This document shows positions 51,384 through 58,781 of a DNA stretch of 64,000 nucleotides, one piece after another. The notes under the pieces are model-generated. The model was given only the letters and a program-made list of their open reading frames with translations. It did not search any database and was not told the DNA's origin. The first letter of the stretch is position 1; the number at the start of each line of letters is the position of its first letter. The DNA comes from Eubacteriales bacterium (GTDB lineage Bacteria > Bacillota > Clostridia > Oscillospirales > Oscillospiraceae). The position numbers were made by a program, and so were the translations under genes. The stretch lies in assembly GCA_030531505.1 (NCBI GenBank), contig JAUNNH010000001.1, positions 248,001-312,000 on the forward strand, written 5' to 3'.

Positions 51384-52307
51384 TTACTTGGTGCCGGCCG
51401 CTTCCTTGAGCGCGTCGACGGAATCGAACTGCTTGGAATACAGGGTCAGGGGAGCCATCAGGGTATCGAAAATGGTCTCGATCTCATAGCCCTGGGAGTC
51501 GACCTCCTTGGCGAGATAGGCCTTGTGCTGGAAGGAGTTCAGGTCGATATCGCCGCTGTTGAGAGCCTCGTTGGGAAGATTGTAGGCGTCGAACTCGACG
51601 AGCTCGATGTAGATGTTGGCCTCATTCTGATCGAGGACATACTGCACGGCGTTCCAGTGGTCGTTGGACGCGCCGCAGACGCCGACCTTCACGACGGTCT
51701 TGCCGGCCTTGTCGGCCTTGTAGCCGTCGACCAGAGCGAGCAGCTCTTCGTCGCTGTACTCGGTGTTCTCATACTCGAAGGCGGGGATGAAGGCCTCACT
51801 GTACTTCGCAATCAGATACTGGCCGACCAGATCGCTCTGGAAGGCGTCCCGGATGGGCTGGTAGAGCTCGTTGTCCTTGTCGGCGCTGCGGGCGACGACC
51901 ACGTTCACGAAGGGGTTGCCGTCTTCACCCGTGGCATCCGCCTGGGACTCGATAGCCAGACCGTCCTTGGAGGGAACAAGGCCGGTGGGGATAGCGTAGG
52001 TGCCGTTGATGGTGGAAGCGCCGAAGTCGTCAAGCGTGGCGGGCAGGGTGTTGGCCTGCGTGGGAACGATCTCGATGTTGTACAGATAGTTGGTGATGTC
52101 CTTCAGCTCGGGGACCCAGCCGGCGGCGGGATCGACCTCGATCAGACCGACGGACTCGAGCAGCTTGATCGCGCGGCCGCCGTTGGTGGCGTCGTCGGGG
52201 ATGCCGATGAGGATGTCGCCTGCCGCGGAGGCGCTCGGGGTCAGGGGAGAGAGGGCCAGAAGGGCAACCAGAAGAAGGCTCAGGATGGTGATGATTTTCT
52301 TGGACAT
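51384..52307 (-). CDS. MetQ/NlpA-family binding protein, apparently circularly permuted
   Basis: A 307-residue exported binding protein of the MetQ/NlpA type. Signal peptide 1-28 (PLTPSASA-AGD); no lipobox cysteine. The order of the family segments is swapped. Residues 31-180 contain what is normally the second half: IGIPDDATNGGRAIKLL, STINGTYAIPTGL, NPFVNVVVAR, AFQSDLVGQY. A helical linker (181-204) follows. Residues 205-307 contain what is normally the first half: VKVGVCGASNDHWN, IELVEFDAYNLPNEAL, DIDLNSFQHKAYL, LTLYSKQFDSVDALKEAAGTK. Joining end to beginning restores the usual MetQ order at the point where IAIPNDATNGGR follows. It is encoded between metI and an M20 gene under a T-box. It probably binds methionine or a derivative. 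AGGAG precedes the ATG. Confidence 0.88.
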   Translation of the reverse strand: MSKKIITILSLLLVALLALSPLTPSASAAGDILIGIPDDATNGGRAIKLLESVGLIEVDPAAGWVPELKDITNYLYNIEIVPTQANTLPATLDDFGASTINGTYAIPTGLVPSKDGLAIESQADATGEDGNPFVNVVVARSADKDNELYQPIRDAFQSDLVGQYLIAKYSEAFIPAFEYENTEYSDEELLALVDGYKADKAGKTVVKVGVCGASNDHWNAVQYVLDQNEANIYIELVEFDAYNLPNEALNSGDIDLNSFQHKAYLAKEVDSQGYEIETIFDTLMAPLTLYSKQFDSVDALKEAAGTK

Positions 52308-52335
52308 GATGGATTCTCCTTTTTTAAATTTTTTT

Positions 52336-53046
52336 TCAAATGTCGATCGTGCGCCGGATGAGAGCGCGGTTGGTGGTCCGTCTCGCCAGCGCGTTCCCGA
52401 CGCCCTGGAGCAATGACACGAAGATCAGCAGGACGACCACACAGACATTCACGATGTCCTGGTGGTGCAGGTTCTGCCCGTAGTTGATGGCAAAGCTGCC
52501 GATGCCGCCGGCACCGACCGCGCCGGCCATGGTGGTCAGGCCGATCAGGCTGATGGCGGTGATGGTGACGGCCCGGATCAGATCGGGCACGGACTCGTGC
52601 AGGTAGACGCGGAAGATGATGCCGAGCTTTCCGCTGCCCATCGCGGCTGCGGCTTCGATCTTGCCGGGGCTGACGTTCGCGAGCGCCGCCTCCACCTGGC
52701 GGGTGAAGAAGGGCACCGCGCCGAAGACCAGCGGGACGATCGCGCCCTTGACGCCGATGGCCGTGCCGACGATCGTGCGCGTGAGCGGGATCAGAAAGAT
52801 GAGCAGGATCACAAAGGGGATGGAGCGGAACACGTTGGTCACGATGTTCACCAGATTGTAGACGAAAGCGTTTTCTGCGATGCCGCCCTTTTTCGTCACC
52901 GTCAGCAGGACGCCGAAAACGCTGCCGAGCACGAGCGTAAAGCCGCCCGCGATCAGGAACATCTGCCCCGTGGCCATACAGCTCGACCAGAATTTGCCGC
53001 TGTAGTCTACCACGTTCGGCATGATACTCGCCAGCCATTCAGCCAT
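52336..53046 (-). CDS. metI: MetI-like ABC transporter permease
   Basis: A 236-residue MetI-type permease with about five helices. Motifs are FLIAGGFTLVLGSVFGVLLTV, NIVTNVFRSIPFVILLIFLIPLTR and the EAA loop EAAAAMGSGKLGIIFRVYLHESVPDLIRAV. It forms the channel of a MetNIQ uptake system. It overlaps metN by 8 bases (translationally coupled). AAGGTGATC-like GGAGGTGATC lies before its ATG. The system likely imports methionine or a related compound, supported by the MetN C-terminal domain and the T-box upstream. Confidence 0.92.
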   Translation of the reverse strand: MAEWLASIMPNVVDYSGKFWSSCMATGQMFLIAGGFTLVLGSVFGVLLTVTKKGGIAENAFVYNLVNIVTNVFRSIPFVILLIFLIPLTRTIVGTAIGVKGAIVPLVFGAVPFFTRQVEAALANVSPGKIEAAAAMGSGKLGIIFRVYLHESVPDLIRAVTITAISLIGLTTMAGAVGAGGIGSFAINYGQNLHHQDIVNVCVVVLLIFVSLLQGVGNALARRTTNRALIRRTIDI

Positions 53047-54118
53047 GCTCGATCACCTCCACAATGACATTGCTCTCGCAAAGATGTTGTATGGCGGCGC
53101 GGCGCTTTTCCATGTCGCCGTCGACGAGGACGACCAGACCGCCAAGTGGACTGCCCTGCAGCAGCTCCAGGCTGCCCAGGAGGATATTCATGTTCACGCC
53201 GTAGAGGCGGGACACTTCGGAAATAAGCGCTTCGCCGACGCAGTCCTCGTTATAGGTGCAGCGGATCAGTGTGCCGCCGCCGCTGAGAACGTCGGACTGT
53301 TCCTCGATCAGCTTGTTGATGCGGCCAAGGCCGGAGGAGCTGTCGACGAACTTGCGGGTGATGGGCGCCTGGGGAGCCGAGAAGACCTTGTACACATTGC
53401 CCTGCTCGACCACGCGGCCGTTCTCCATCACCGCGACCTTGTTGCAGATCGCTTTGACCACCGCCATCTCATGGGTGATGAGCACGATGGTGAGGTTCAG
53501 CTTGCGGTTGAGCTCCTTGAGCAGACGGAGGATCGACTCGGTGGCGTCGGGATCGAGGGCCGAGGTGGCCTCGTCGGAGAGGAGGACGCGGGGATTGTTG
53601 GCCAGGGCGCGGGCGATGGCGACGCGCTGCTTCTGACCGCCGGAGAGTTCGGAGGGGTAGGCATTGATCTTCTCCCGCAGATCCACGAGATCGAGCAGCT
53701 CTACCACGCGGTCCCGGATCGCGGCTTTGCCGAGCCCGGTATGCCGGAGCGGGTAGGCGATGTTTTCAAACACGGTGCTGCGGTCAAGCAGATTGAAGTG
53801 CTGGAAAATCATGCCCATATCCCGGCGCAGCGCTTTGAGATGCTTTTCACTCAGCGCGACCTCCGTCCCGCCCTCACTCTGATAGAAGGCGCGGCCGTTC
53901 TCGGCGCGGATGCTGCCGAAACCCTGGACGCGGATCAGCCCGCTGTCGGGCCGCTCGAGATAGTTGATGCAGCGCACCAGCGTGCTCTTGCCGGCGCCGG
54001 AATAGCCGACGATGCCGAAAACGTCGCCCTCCTGAATGTCGAGCGTCACATCCTGCACGGCGTGGACAGCCGCGCCGGCGGCGGAAAAGGTCTTGTTTAA
54101 AGCCTGTAATTCGATCAT
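53039..54118 (-). CDS. metN: MetN-like ABC transporter ATPase with NIL domain
   Basis: A 359-residue ATPase: Walker A GYSGAGKSTLVRCINYLE, ELSGGQKQRVAIARALANNP, DEATSALDPDATESILRLL and H-loop ITHEMAVVK. The about 90-residue C-terminal extension (VDSSSGLGRINKLIEEQ...VEVIEHG) is the ACT-like NIL domain that binds methionine and inhibits transport in MetN proteins. It is the first gene of the operon and lies just after a T-box terminator. The position of an in-frame ATG with GGAG upstream gives the start at 54118. Confidence 0.93.
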   Translation of the reverse strand: MIELQALNKTFSAAGAAVHAVQDVTLDIQEGDVFGIVGYSGAGKSTLVRCINYLERPDSGLIRVQGFGSIRAENGRAFYQSEGGTEVALSEKHLKALRRDMGMIFQHFNLLDRSTVFENIAYPLRHTGLGKAAIRDRVVELLDLVDLREKINAYPSELSGGQKQRVAIARALANNPRVLLSDEATSALDPDATESILRLLKELNRKLNLTIVLITHEMAVVKAICNKVAVMENGRVVEQGNVYKVFSAPQAPITRKFVDSSSGLGRINKLIEEQSDVLSGGGTLIRCTYNEDCVGEALISEVSRLYGVNMNILLGSLELLQGSPLGGLVVLVDGDMEKRRAAIQHLCESNVIVEVIEHG

Positions 54119-54133
54119 GCCTCTTACTCCAAC

Positions 54134-54409
54134 AAAAAACCGCCCTTACACATGTAAGGACGGATAATAACCCGTGGTACCACCTTGCTTTACAGCGGAA
54201 CGGACCGCTGCCTCCTACAGCGCGCCAACACGCGCCTCCTCTGTAACGGGAGTACCCGTCGAACGCTAAGTTTCCATCGCGCCCGCGACTCCGAGACCAT
54301 GTTCGCCCGCCTTCTTCCTATCCCTTTTCAGCTGCCGGGATTCTCTGCAGAGGCCTCCACCGGGTTACTCTTCTCTTCTTCGCCATTTTGTGGGTGATAT
54401 GAAGTTGAT
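54134..54409 (-). ncRNA. T-box leader riboswitch, likely tRNA-Met specific
   Basis: A 275-base minus-strand leader with the T-box consensus GGTGGTACCACGGG (54171-54184). It is followed by a terminator CCGTCCTTACATGTGTAAGG...GGTTTTTT (54134-54163) that the T-box pairs against. Stem I shows AGTA and GAAC internal-loop elements and an apical GCAGCTGAAAAGG-like segment. Stem III is ACGGGTACTCCCGT (near 54245-54260). The triplet after GAAC (54298-54300) reads AUG, predicting a methionine specifier, which fits metN downstream. The specifier call is the less certain part; the T-box itself is firm. Confidence 0.88.
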
Positions 54410-54415
54410 GGTCGT

Positions 54416-54445
54416 ACTATACCACCCACCCCGCCGGAATGTCAA
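54416..54445 (-). promoter_or_regulatory. Promoter of the T-box-metNIQ operon
   Basis: On the minus strand, TTGACA (54440-54445), an 18-base spacer and TATAGT (54416-54421). The RNA starts near 54409, just upstream of stem I. Confidence 0.75.
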
Positions 54446-54485
54446 GGGGAGATTTCCCACAAAGCTGCCTGGAAAAAAGTAGAAA

Positions 54486-54519
54486 AAGCACCGCACTTTC
54501 CACAGAAAGCGCGGTGCTT
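54486..54519 (-). terminator. Terminator of the rpmH-to-acpP region
   Basis: A 14-bp stem with one mismatch (54486-54500 with 54505-54519) and a T5 tail on the minus strand, 24 bases after acpP. Confidence 0.8.
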
Positions 54520-54542
54520 CTCTTTCATAACGAACGGGGGGC

Positions 54543-54770
54543 TTACTGAAGCTTCTCGAGGTACTCCACGATGCGGCCGACGGTATAGAGCTCGGCGGCG
54601 GCCTCGTCGGAGATGGTGACCCCGAATTCATCCTCAAGCTCCATAATGAGCTCAACGACGTCCAGCGAGTCGGCACCGAGATCATCGATCAGGTTGGTCT
54701 CCGGCGTGACGGTGGCGGGATCCAGCTCGAACTGGCTGGCAAGAGCGTCTCTGACTTTTTCAAAAATCAT
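54543..54770 (-). CDS. acpP: Acyl carrier protein
   Basis: A 75-residue acyl carrier protein. It has the 4'-phosphopantetheine site in GADSLDVVELIMELE (Ser35) and the acidic helix expected of fatty-acid-synthesis ACP. It is on the same strand as jag, but 58 bases after its end, with its own AAGGAG site before ATG 54770. The pairing of acpP with jag and yidC is unusual; acpP normally sits with fabF, plsX or rnc. Confidence 0.95.
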   Translation of the reverse strand: MIFEKVRDALASQFELDPATVTPETNLIDDLGADSLDVVELIMELEDEFGVTISDEAAAELYTVGRIVEYLEKLQ

Positions 54771-54828
54771 AACAAATCTCCTTACGTGTAATTTGATTAT
54801 GGATTTTGCGGGGCTCCGGCCATATGGC

Positions 54829-55671
54829 TCACGCCCACTCGCGGGACTGGGGCTTGTTGCTGGGGGTCTCGGGCTTGACGTAGGAGACGACCACACGGCG
54901 ATTCGGCTCCACGCCGGTCGAGCTGGTGGTGACGCCCTCATAGTTCTGCAGCGCGGTGTGGATCACATGGCGCTCATAGGAGTTCATCGGCTCGAGGGCC
55001 ATGCTGCGCTTATACTTGATGGCTTTTTCCGCCATCTTCTCGGCGAGATGGGCCAGGGATTCCTCCCGCTTGCTGCGGTAGTTCTCGGCGTCCACGCTGA
55101 TGTGCATGTGCTTGTCGTTGCCGCGGTTGACAACATAATTGGTCAGATGCTGGATCGCGTCGAGCGTCTCGCCGCGGCGGCCGATGATGGCGCCCATGCC
55201 GTCGCCGGAGAGATTGACGTTGATGCCGCCGTTGTCGCGGCGGCCGATCTCGATGTCGGCCTCAACGCCCATACGGGCCAGCAGACCGTCCAGGAAAGCG
55301 CGGATCGCAGCGTACTCGGCATCCTCGTCCGCGTAGACGGGAGCGGCCTTGGGGGCCTCGGGCTTGTCTTCCGCTTTCGGGGCGGCCTCGGCCTTCTTTT
55401 CCGCTTTGGGGGCGGGCTTCCGCTCCGCCTTCGGGGCGGCGGGAACCGGCTTCTCCACCGGCTTGGGTGCCTCGGGTACGGGTTCGTCCTTCGCCTCGTA
55501 GCTTACGCGCACGACGGCCGGAACGGCGCCGATACCGAGAAAACCGGACTTGGGGCGGGTGACGATCTCATAGCTGTAGCTGACGTCGTCCACGTCCAGA
55601 CCCAGCTCCGCCAAGGCGGCCCGCAGGGCCTCGTCCACGGTGCGGCCGGATTTTTCCATAGATTTGATCAT
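54829..55671 (-). CDS. jag: Jag/KhpB RNA-binding protein
   Basis: A 280-residue protein with three parts: the Jag N-terminal domain (GRTVDEALRAALAELGLDVDDVSYSYEIV), a Pro/Ala/Lys-rich linker (about 75-130), and a C-terminal KH domain (GRRGETLDAIQHLTNYVVNRG) followed by R3H (EPMNSYERHVIHTAL). It pairs with KhpA (at 29507) and follows yidC in nearly all Firmicutes. It affects RNA and cell envelope growth. It begins four bases after yidC ends and has AGGAG before the ATG. Confidence 0.95.
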   Translation of the reverse strand: MIKSMEKSGRTVDEALRAALAELGLDVDDVSYSYEIVTRPKSGFLGIGAVPAVVRVSYEAKDEPVPEAPKPVEKPVPAAPKAERKPAPKAEKKAEAAPKAEDKPEAPKAAPVYADEDAEYAAIRAFLDGLLARMGVEADIEIGRRDNGGINVNLSGDGMGAIIGRRGETLDAIQHLTNYVVNRGNDKHMHISVDAENYRSKREESLAHLAEKMAEKAIKYKRSMALEPMNSYERHVIHTALQNYEGVTTSSTGVEPNRRVVVSYVKPETPSNKPQSREWA

Positions 55672-55675
55672 AGTG

Positions 55676-57055
55676 TCACTCCTGTATAGTTTCCGTCGTC
55701 CCGGCCTCTTCGGATCCGGTCACGACTTCTTCGGACGCTGCGGTCTCCGCGGTTTCGAGTGCGGAGGTGAGGAGCTCTTCCGCGACACTCTCGTCAATGG
55801 AAGCGGCGCCCTCGGATTCCAGCGCAGCGGCCTCGGTGGCCTCGGCGGCCGCGTCAGGGTTGGTGAAGCGATCGGGCACATAAGCGCGGCCACGGGCATA
55901 GCGGCGGTTGCCGACCTGCGAGGCGGGCTTTTCCGTCTCCTTCACGCCGAGACGCTCCCGGCGTGCGGCGCGGTCGGCGCGCTCCAGCGCGGCTTTGCGC
56001 TCTTCCAGCTTCTGTTTTTCACTGGCCTGCAGCTTCTTCTTGCTGGTGTTGACATTGACCTCGGTCTTGCCCTCGGCCTTGAGTCGTTCGGTCTCGAGAC
56101 GCTTTTCCTCCAGCTCCTTCTCACGCACGCTGCGGCGGGCGGCACGCTCGGCTTCTTCGATGTCGAGCTGCTTGCGGTAGACCTTGGTGAGGATATAGTC
56201 GCGCGCCATACCGAAGACGGAGTTGGCGATCCAGTAGATGCCCATGGCGGCGGGCATGACAAAGCAGATCCAGATCGACATGAGCGGCATGACCATGTTC
56301 ATGCTCTTGGTCATGGCCTGAGCCTGATCGGCGCCGGCGCTGGTGTTGGCGGCGGGCGGGTTGATCATGGTGCTGACCTTCATCGAGGCCCAGGAGAGCG
56401 CGGCGGAGACAAAGGGGATCAGGAACAGGCCGATCGCGGCCCAGGTCCAGTTCCCGTTCATGAAGAAGTTCCACTGCGGCTGATCACCCAGGTTCAGCCC
56501 GATGAACGAAAAGTCAACATTCAGCAGGTTCGGATCCAGCTTGCCGGCAAGACCGGTCTGGACCATGTCCCAGTTTTCATGCAGGAGCTTGGTCAATTCG
56601 ATCTCATAATAGGCGCTGGCACGGCCGGAGGCGGCGGTGTAGAGACCCTTCTCCACAAAGAACTCCTGCAGCGTGGTCACGAACTCGGAGCTCACGAACA
56701 TCATGCGCGTGAGCGGCTGACGGATGACGCTGTAGAGCGCGATCAGGATGGGGAAGGGGATGAGGGACCAGAGGCAGCCGGACATGGGGTTGACGCCCTC
56801 TTCGCGGTAGAGCTTCTGCATCTCCTCGTTGAGCTTGGTGGGATTGCCTTCGTGGCGGCGCTGCAGCTCGTTGATTTTCGGCTGCAGGCGGCTCTGGCGC
56901 ATCATGCTCTTTTTGCTCTTGGCCATGAAGGGGGTCAGGATCAGGTTCACGACTAGGGCGAACAGAATGACGGCCCAGCCGTAACTGCCGGTCAGGTTAT
57001 AGAGCCAGACCATCAGCTTGGCGAAGGGCCAGGTAATGATTTCCCCGAATGACAT
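55676..57055 (-). CDS. yidC: Membrane protein insertase YidC/Oxa1
   Basis: A 459-residue five-helix insertase of the YidC family. The positively charged groove segments are WAVILFALVVNLILTPFMAKSKKSMMRQSRLQPKI, MSGCLWSLIPFPILIALYSVI and the helix GIYWIANSVFGMARDYIL. It inserts membrane proteins and works with SecYEG; the sporulation paralogue is SpoIIIJ. It lacks the lipoprotein signal of the Bacillus SpoIIIJ. The C-terminal about 170 residues are a long charged tail (Lys/Arg/Glu, then Ala/Glu) that may bind ribosomes. It follows yidD by 39 bases. Confidence 0.95.
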   Translation of the reverse strand: MSFGEIITWPFAKLMVWLYNLTGSYGWAVILFALVVNLILTPFMAKSKKSMMRQSRLQPKINELQRRHEGNPTKLNEEMQKLYREEGVNPMSGCLWSLIPFPILIALYSVIRQPLTRMMFVSSEFVTTLQEFFVEKGLYTAASGRASAYYEIELTKLLHENWDMVQTGLAGKLDPNLLNVDFSFIGLNLGDQPQWNFFMNGNWTWAAIGLFLIPFVSAALSWASMKVSTMINPPAANTSAGADQAQAMTKSMNMVMPLMSIWICFVMPAAMGIYWIANSVFGMARDYILTKVYRKQLDIEEAERAARRSVREKELEEKRLETERLKAEGKTEVNVNTSKKKLQASEKQKLEERKAALERADRAARRERLGVKETEKPASQVGNRRYARGRAYVPDRFTNPDAAAEATEAAALESEGAASIDESVAEELLTSALETAETAASEEVVTGSEEAGTTETIQE

Positions 57056-57094
57056 AGCATACTCCTTCGTAGGTGGAATGGGGGGCGTGCCCGT

Positions 57095-57313
57095 TCAGGG
57101 CACGGGGTCATAGATGCCGCGCTTCCCGTGATAGAAGGGATGGCAGCAGGAGATGCGGCGCAGAGCCAGCCAGCCGCCCCGAAGGGCGCCGTACTTTTCA
57201 ATGGCCTGCATCGCATACTCCGAGCAGGTGGGACGAAAACGACAGCAGGGGGCGCGATGAGGGGAGATATGCCGCCGGTAAAAGCGGATGAGCGCGATCA
57301 GGATGTGTTTCAC
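57095..57313 (-). CDS. yidD: Membrane protein insertion efficiency factor YidD
   Basis: A 72-residue protein of the YidD family, with the conserved PCCRFRPTCSEYAMQAIEKYG and RRISCCHPFYHGKRGIYDPVP, rich in cysteine and basic residues with an amphipathic N-terminal helix. It aids YidC-dependent insertion at the cytoplasmic membrane. It starts with GTG, which overlaps the rnpA stop (GTGA). Order rpmH-rnpA-yidD-yidC-jag is the conserved one. Confidence 0.95.
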   Translation of the reverse strand: MKHILIALIRFYRRHISPHRAPCCRFRPTCSEYAMQAIEKYGALRGGWLALRRISCCHPFYHGKRGIYDPVP

Positions 57314-57645
57314 AGCGTCAGCTCCAGACTCTCACAGGCGTGCAGGAAAGCGGCGTCGAGCTTGCGGTAGGCGCAGCCCACGGCGCGCGAGCGCGCGACG
57401 ATCACGAGGTCGTAGCCCTGCCGGAGCCGGGGCGCGTTGAGCCGATAGATCTCGCGCAGGCGGCGGCGCACCCGGTTGCGGACCACGGCGTGCCCGATCT
57501 TCACGGACACAGTGTAGCCCAGACGGTTCTCCCCCAGCCGGTTGGGCCGGGCGTAGAGGACCAGATAGGGGGTAACGGCACTCTTTCCTTTTGCGTACAG
57601 CCGCCGAAAGTCGCTGTTCTTTTTTAAAGTCCCACGCACTTTCAT
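57310..57645 (-). CDS. rnpA: Ribonuclease P protein component
   Basis: A 111-residue basic protein that supports the RNase P RNA in cutting tRNA precursors. The RNR motif is VGHAVVRNRVRRRLREIYR (KIGHAVVRNRVRRRLRE here), preceded by LKKNSDFRRLYAKGKS. The start is ATG 57645, because MKVRGTLKKN matches the family; a longer frame from 57666 has no clear ribosome binding site. It lies about 80 bases after rpmH and is coupled to yidD by GTGA. Confidence 0.95.
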   Translation of the reverse strand: MKVRGTLKKNSDFRRLYAKGKSAVTPYLVLYARPNRLGENRLGYTVSVKIGHAVVRNRVRRRLREIYRLNAPRLRQGYDLVIVARSRAVGCAYRKLDAAFLHACESLELTL

Positions 57646-57727
57646 GGCTGTTTTTGCTCCATACACCGAAAGGGCGGATCGCTCCGCCCTGAAGTATTAT
57701 ATCGTTTTCGACCTGCTCACGGTGGGA

Positions 57728-57862
57728 TCAGTAGGTGAGCTTGGCTCTGCCCTTCGCTCTGCGGCGGGAGAGGACCTTGCGGCCGTTCGCGGTGGCCATT
57801 CTCTTGCGGAAGCCGTGCTCTTTCTTGCGCTGACGCTTCTTGGGCTGGTAGGTACGCAGCAT
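57728..57862 (-). CDS. rpmH: 50S ribosomal protein L34
   Basis: A 44-residue, strongly basic protein ([20 protein letters not shown] and ending [12 protein letters not shown]), the canonical L34. AAGGAG lies 9 bases before ATG 57862. It is too short for many gene callers. In most bacteria dnaA and oriC lie just upstream in the opposite direction; here a terminator and thiT occupy that place. Confidence 0.97.
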   Translation of the reverse strand: MLRTYQPKKRQRKKEHGFRKRMATANGRKVLSRRRAKGRAKLTY

Positions 57863-57925
57863 TTCCTTGCACTCCTTTCAGGTCAAAAATACTCAACATC
57901 CCGCGGAAAACCGCGGAAAGTAGTT

Positions 57926-57965
57926 GATAAAAGAAACTACTCGGCAGCAGAGGCTGCCGAGTAGT
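57926..57965 (-). terminator. Terminator of thiT
   Basis: A 13-bp perfect stem (57936-57948 with 57953-57965) with TTTCTTTTATC on the minus strand, between thiT and rpmH. Confidence 0.85.
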
Positions 57966-58003
57966 CAGTATACCGTATGAAAGCGGGCTTTGTCAATCTT
58001 TTT

Positions 58004-58561
58004 TTACTTTTTCAGGTCCTCACCGCGGATAAACTTGCCGAGCGGCTTCCAGAGCAGCAGGCCGATGACAAGGCAGAGGATCATGTCGACGACCATGTAG
58101 CTGCCGTTATACAGGAAGGAGTAGAACCAGGGGGTGGTCATCGTCATACCGAAAAAGCTCTCCGGCATGTACTCGCCCCAGACCCACACGCCAACCAGAT
58201 AGTGGACGAGGAAGCGGGCAAGGGAGCCGACGACGGTGCCGGTGAAGAAGCCGAAATACTGTTTGTGGAAGAGACCGGCGAGGCCCAGCACGGTGAAGGC
58301 CACGATGTAGTCGCCGAGCATGGACTGCCAGCCCCAGGCATAGGCGCCGTCGAGCAGCAGCTGCAGCACGGAGTAGACAAAGCTCGCGAGCAGGCCCGGG
58401 CCGAAGCCCCAGCGGGCGCAGTAGAGGAAGATGGGCAGCATTGCGACGGTGATGGACCCGCCCTGCGGCAGCTCAAAGAGCTTGAGATAGCTGATGACCT
58501 GGGCCAGCGCCACGAAGATGGCGCCCTCGGTCAGCGCGCGGAGAGTGAGATTCTTTTTCAT
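58004..58561 (-). CDS. thiT: Thiamine transporter ThiT (ECF S-component)
   Basis: A 185-residue six-helix membrane protein of the energy-coupling-factor type. The ThiT pattern is RALTEGAIFVALAQVISYLKLFELPQGGSITVAMLPIFLYCARWG and WGEYMPESFFGM, with a helix-rich C-terminus. It binds thiamine and needs a separate EcfAT module not seen here. A TPP riboswitch and terminator precede it, which confirms thiamine. ATG 58561 is chosen because GGGAGG lies 7 bases upstream; the longer frame runs into the riboswitch. Confidence 0.95.
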   Translation of the reverse strand: MKKNLTLRALTEGAIFVALAQVISYLKLFELPQGGSITVAMLPIFLYCARWGFGPGLLASFVYSVLQLLLDGAYAWGWQSMLGDYIVAFTVLGLAGLFHKQYFGFFTGTVVGSLARFLVHYLVGVWVWGEYMPESFFGMTMTTPWFYSFLYNGSYMVVDMILCLVIGLLLWKPLGKFIRGEDLKK

Positions 58562-58601
58562 GTGTTTACCTCCCTTTTTGTCTGTGGGAAGCGGTGGAAG
58601 C

Positions 58602-58635
58602 AAAAACCGCAGGCTCGAAAAAACGAACCTGCGGT
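58602..58635 (-). terminator. TPP-riboswitch-controlled terminator
   Basis: A 12-bp stem (58606-58617 with 58624-58635, one G-U pair) followed by T5 on the minus strand, between the TPP aptamer and thiT. Confidence 0.85.
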
Positions 58636-58644
58636 AAAGCGCCT

Positions 58645-58734
58645 TCACGGTTTCCTACGCCGGCATTATCCGGATCAGGTTCCAGGGTTTCAAGGCTCTC
58701 TTGCCTTGTCTCAGCCGGGAGTACCCAGCGCCCC
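58645..58734 (-). ncRNA. TPP riboswitch (THI element)
   Basis: On the minus strand the leader carries the THI-box pieces GGGGCGCT, CTGAGA, ACCCTGGAACCTGATCCGG and ATAATGCCGGCGTAGGAA, in the conserved order. Binding of thiamine pyrophosphate should favour the downstream terminator and shut off thiT. Confidence 0.95.
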
Positions 58735-58752
58735 TTTTCAGTTGACGGGGAC

Positions 58753-58781
58753 ATTGTAGTCCCGGGCCCGACGTTTGTCAA
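58753..58781 (-). promoter_or_regulatory. Promoter of the TPP-riboswitch/thiT transcript
   Basis: On the minus strand, TTGACA (58776-58781), a 17-base spacer and TACAAT (58753-58758). Its -35 box overlaps the galU stop codon. Confidence 0.85.

Noticed and set aside
54119-54420. SAM riboswitch upstream of metN
   Set aside because: The leader has a full T-box core and matching terminator, and no SAM-I core.
57863-58003. Possible oriC upstream of rpmH
   Set aside because: No dnaA gene and no cluster of DnaA boxes. The gap is explained by the thiT terminator and the rpmH leader.
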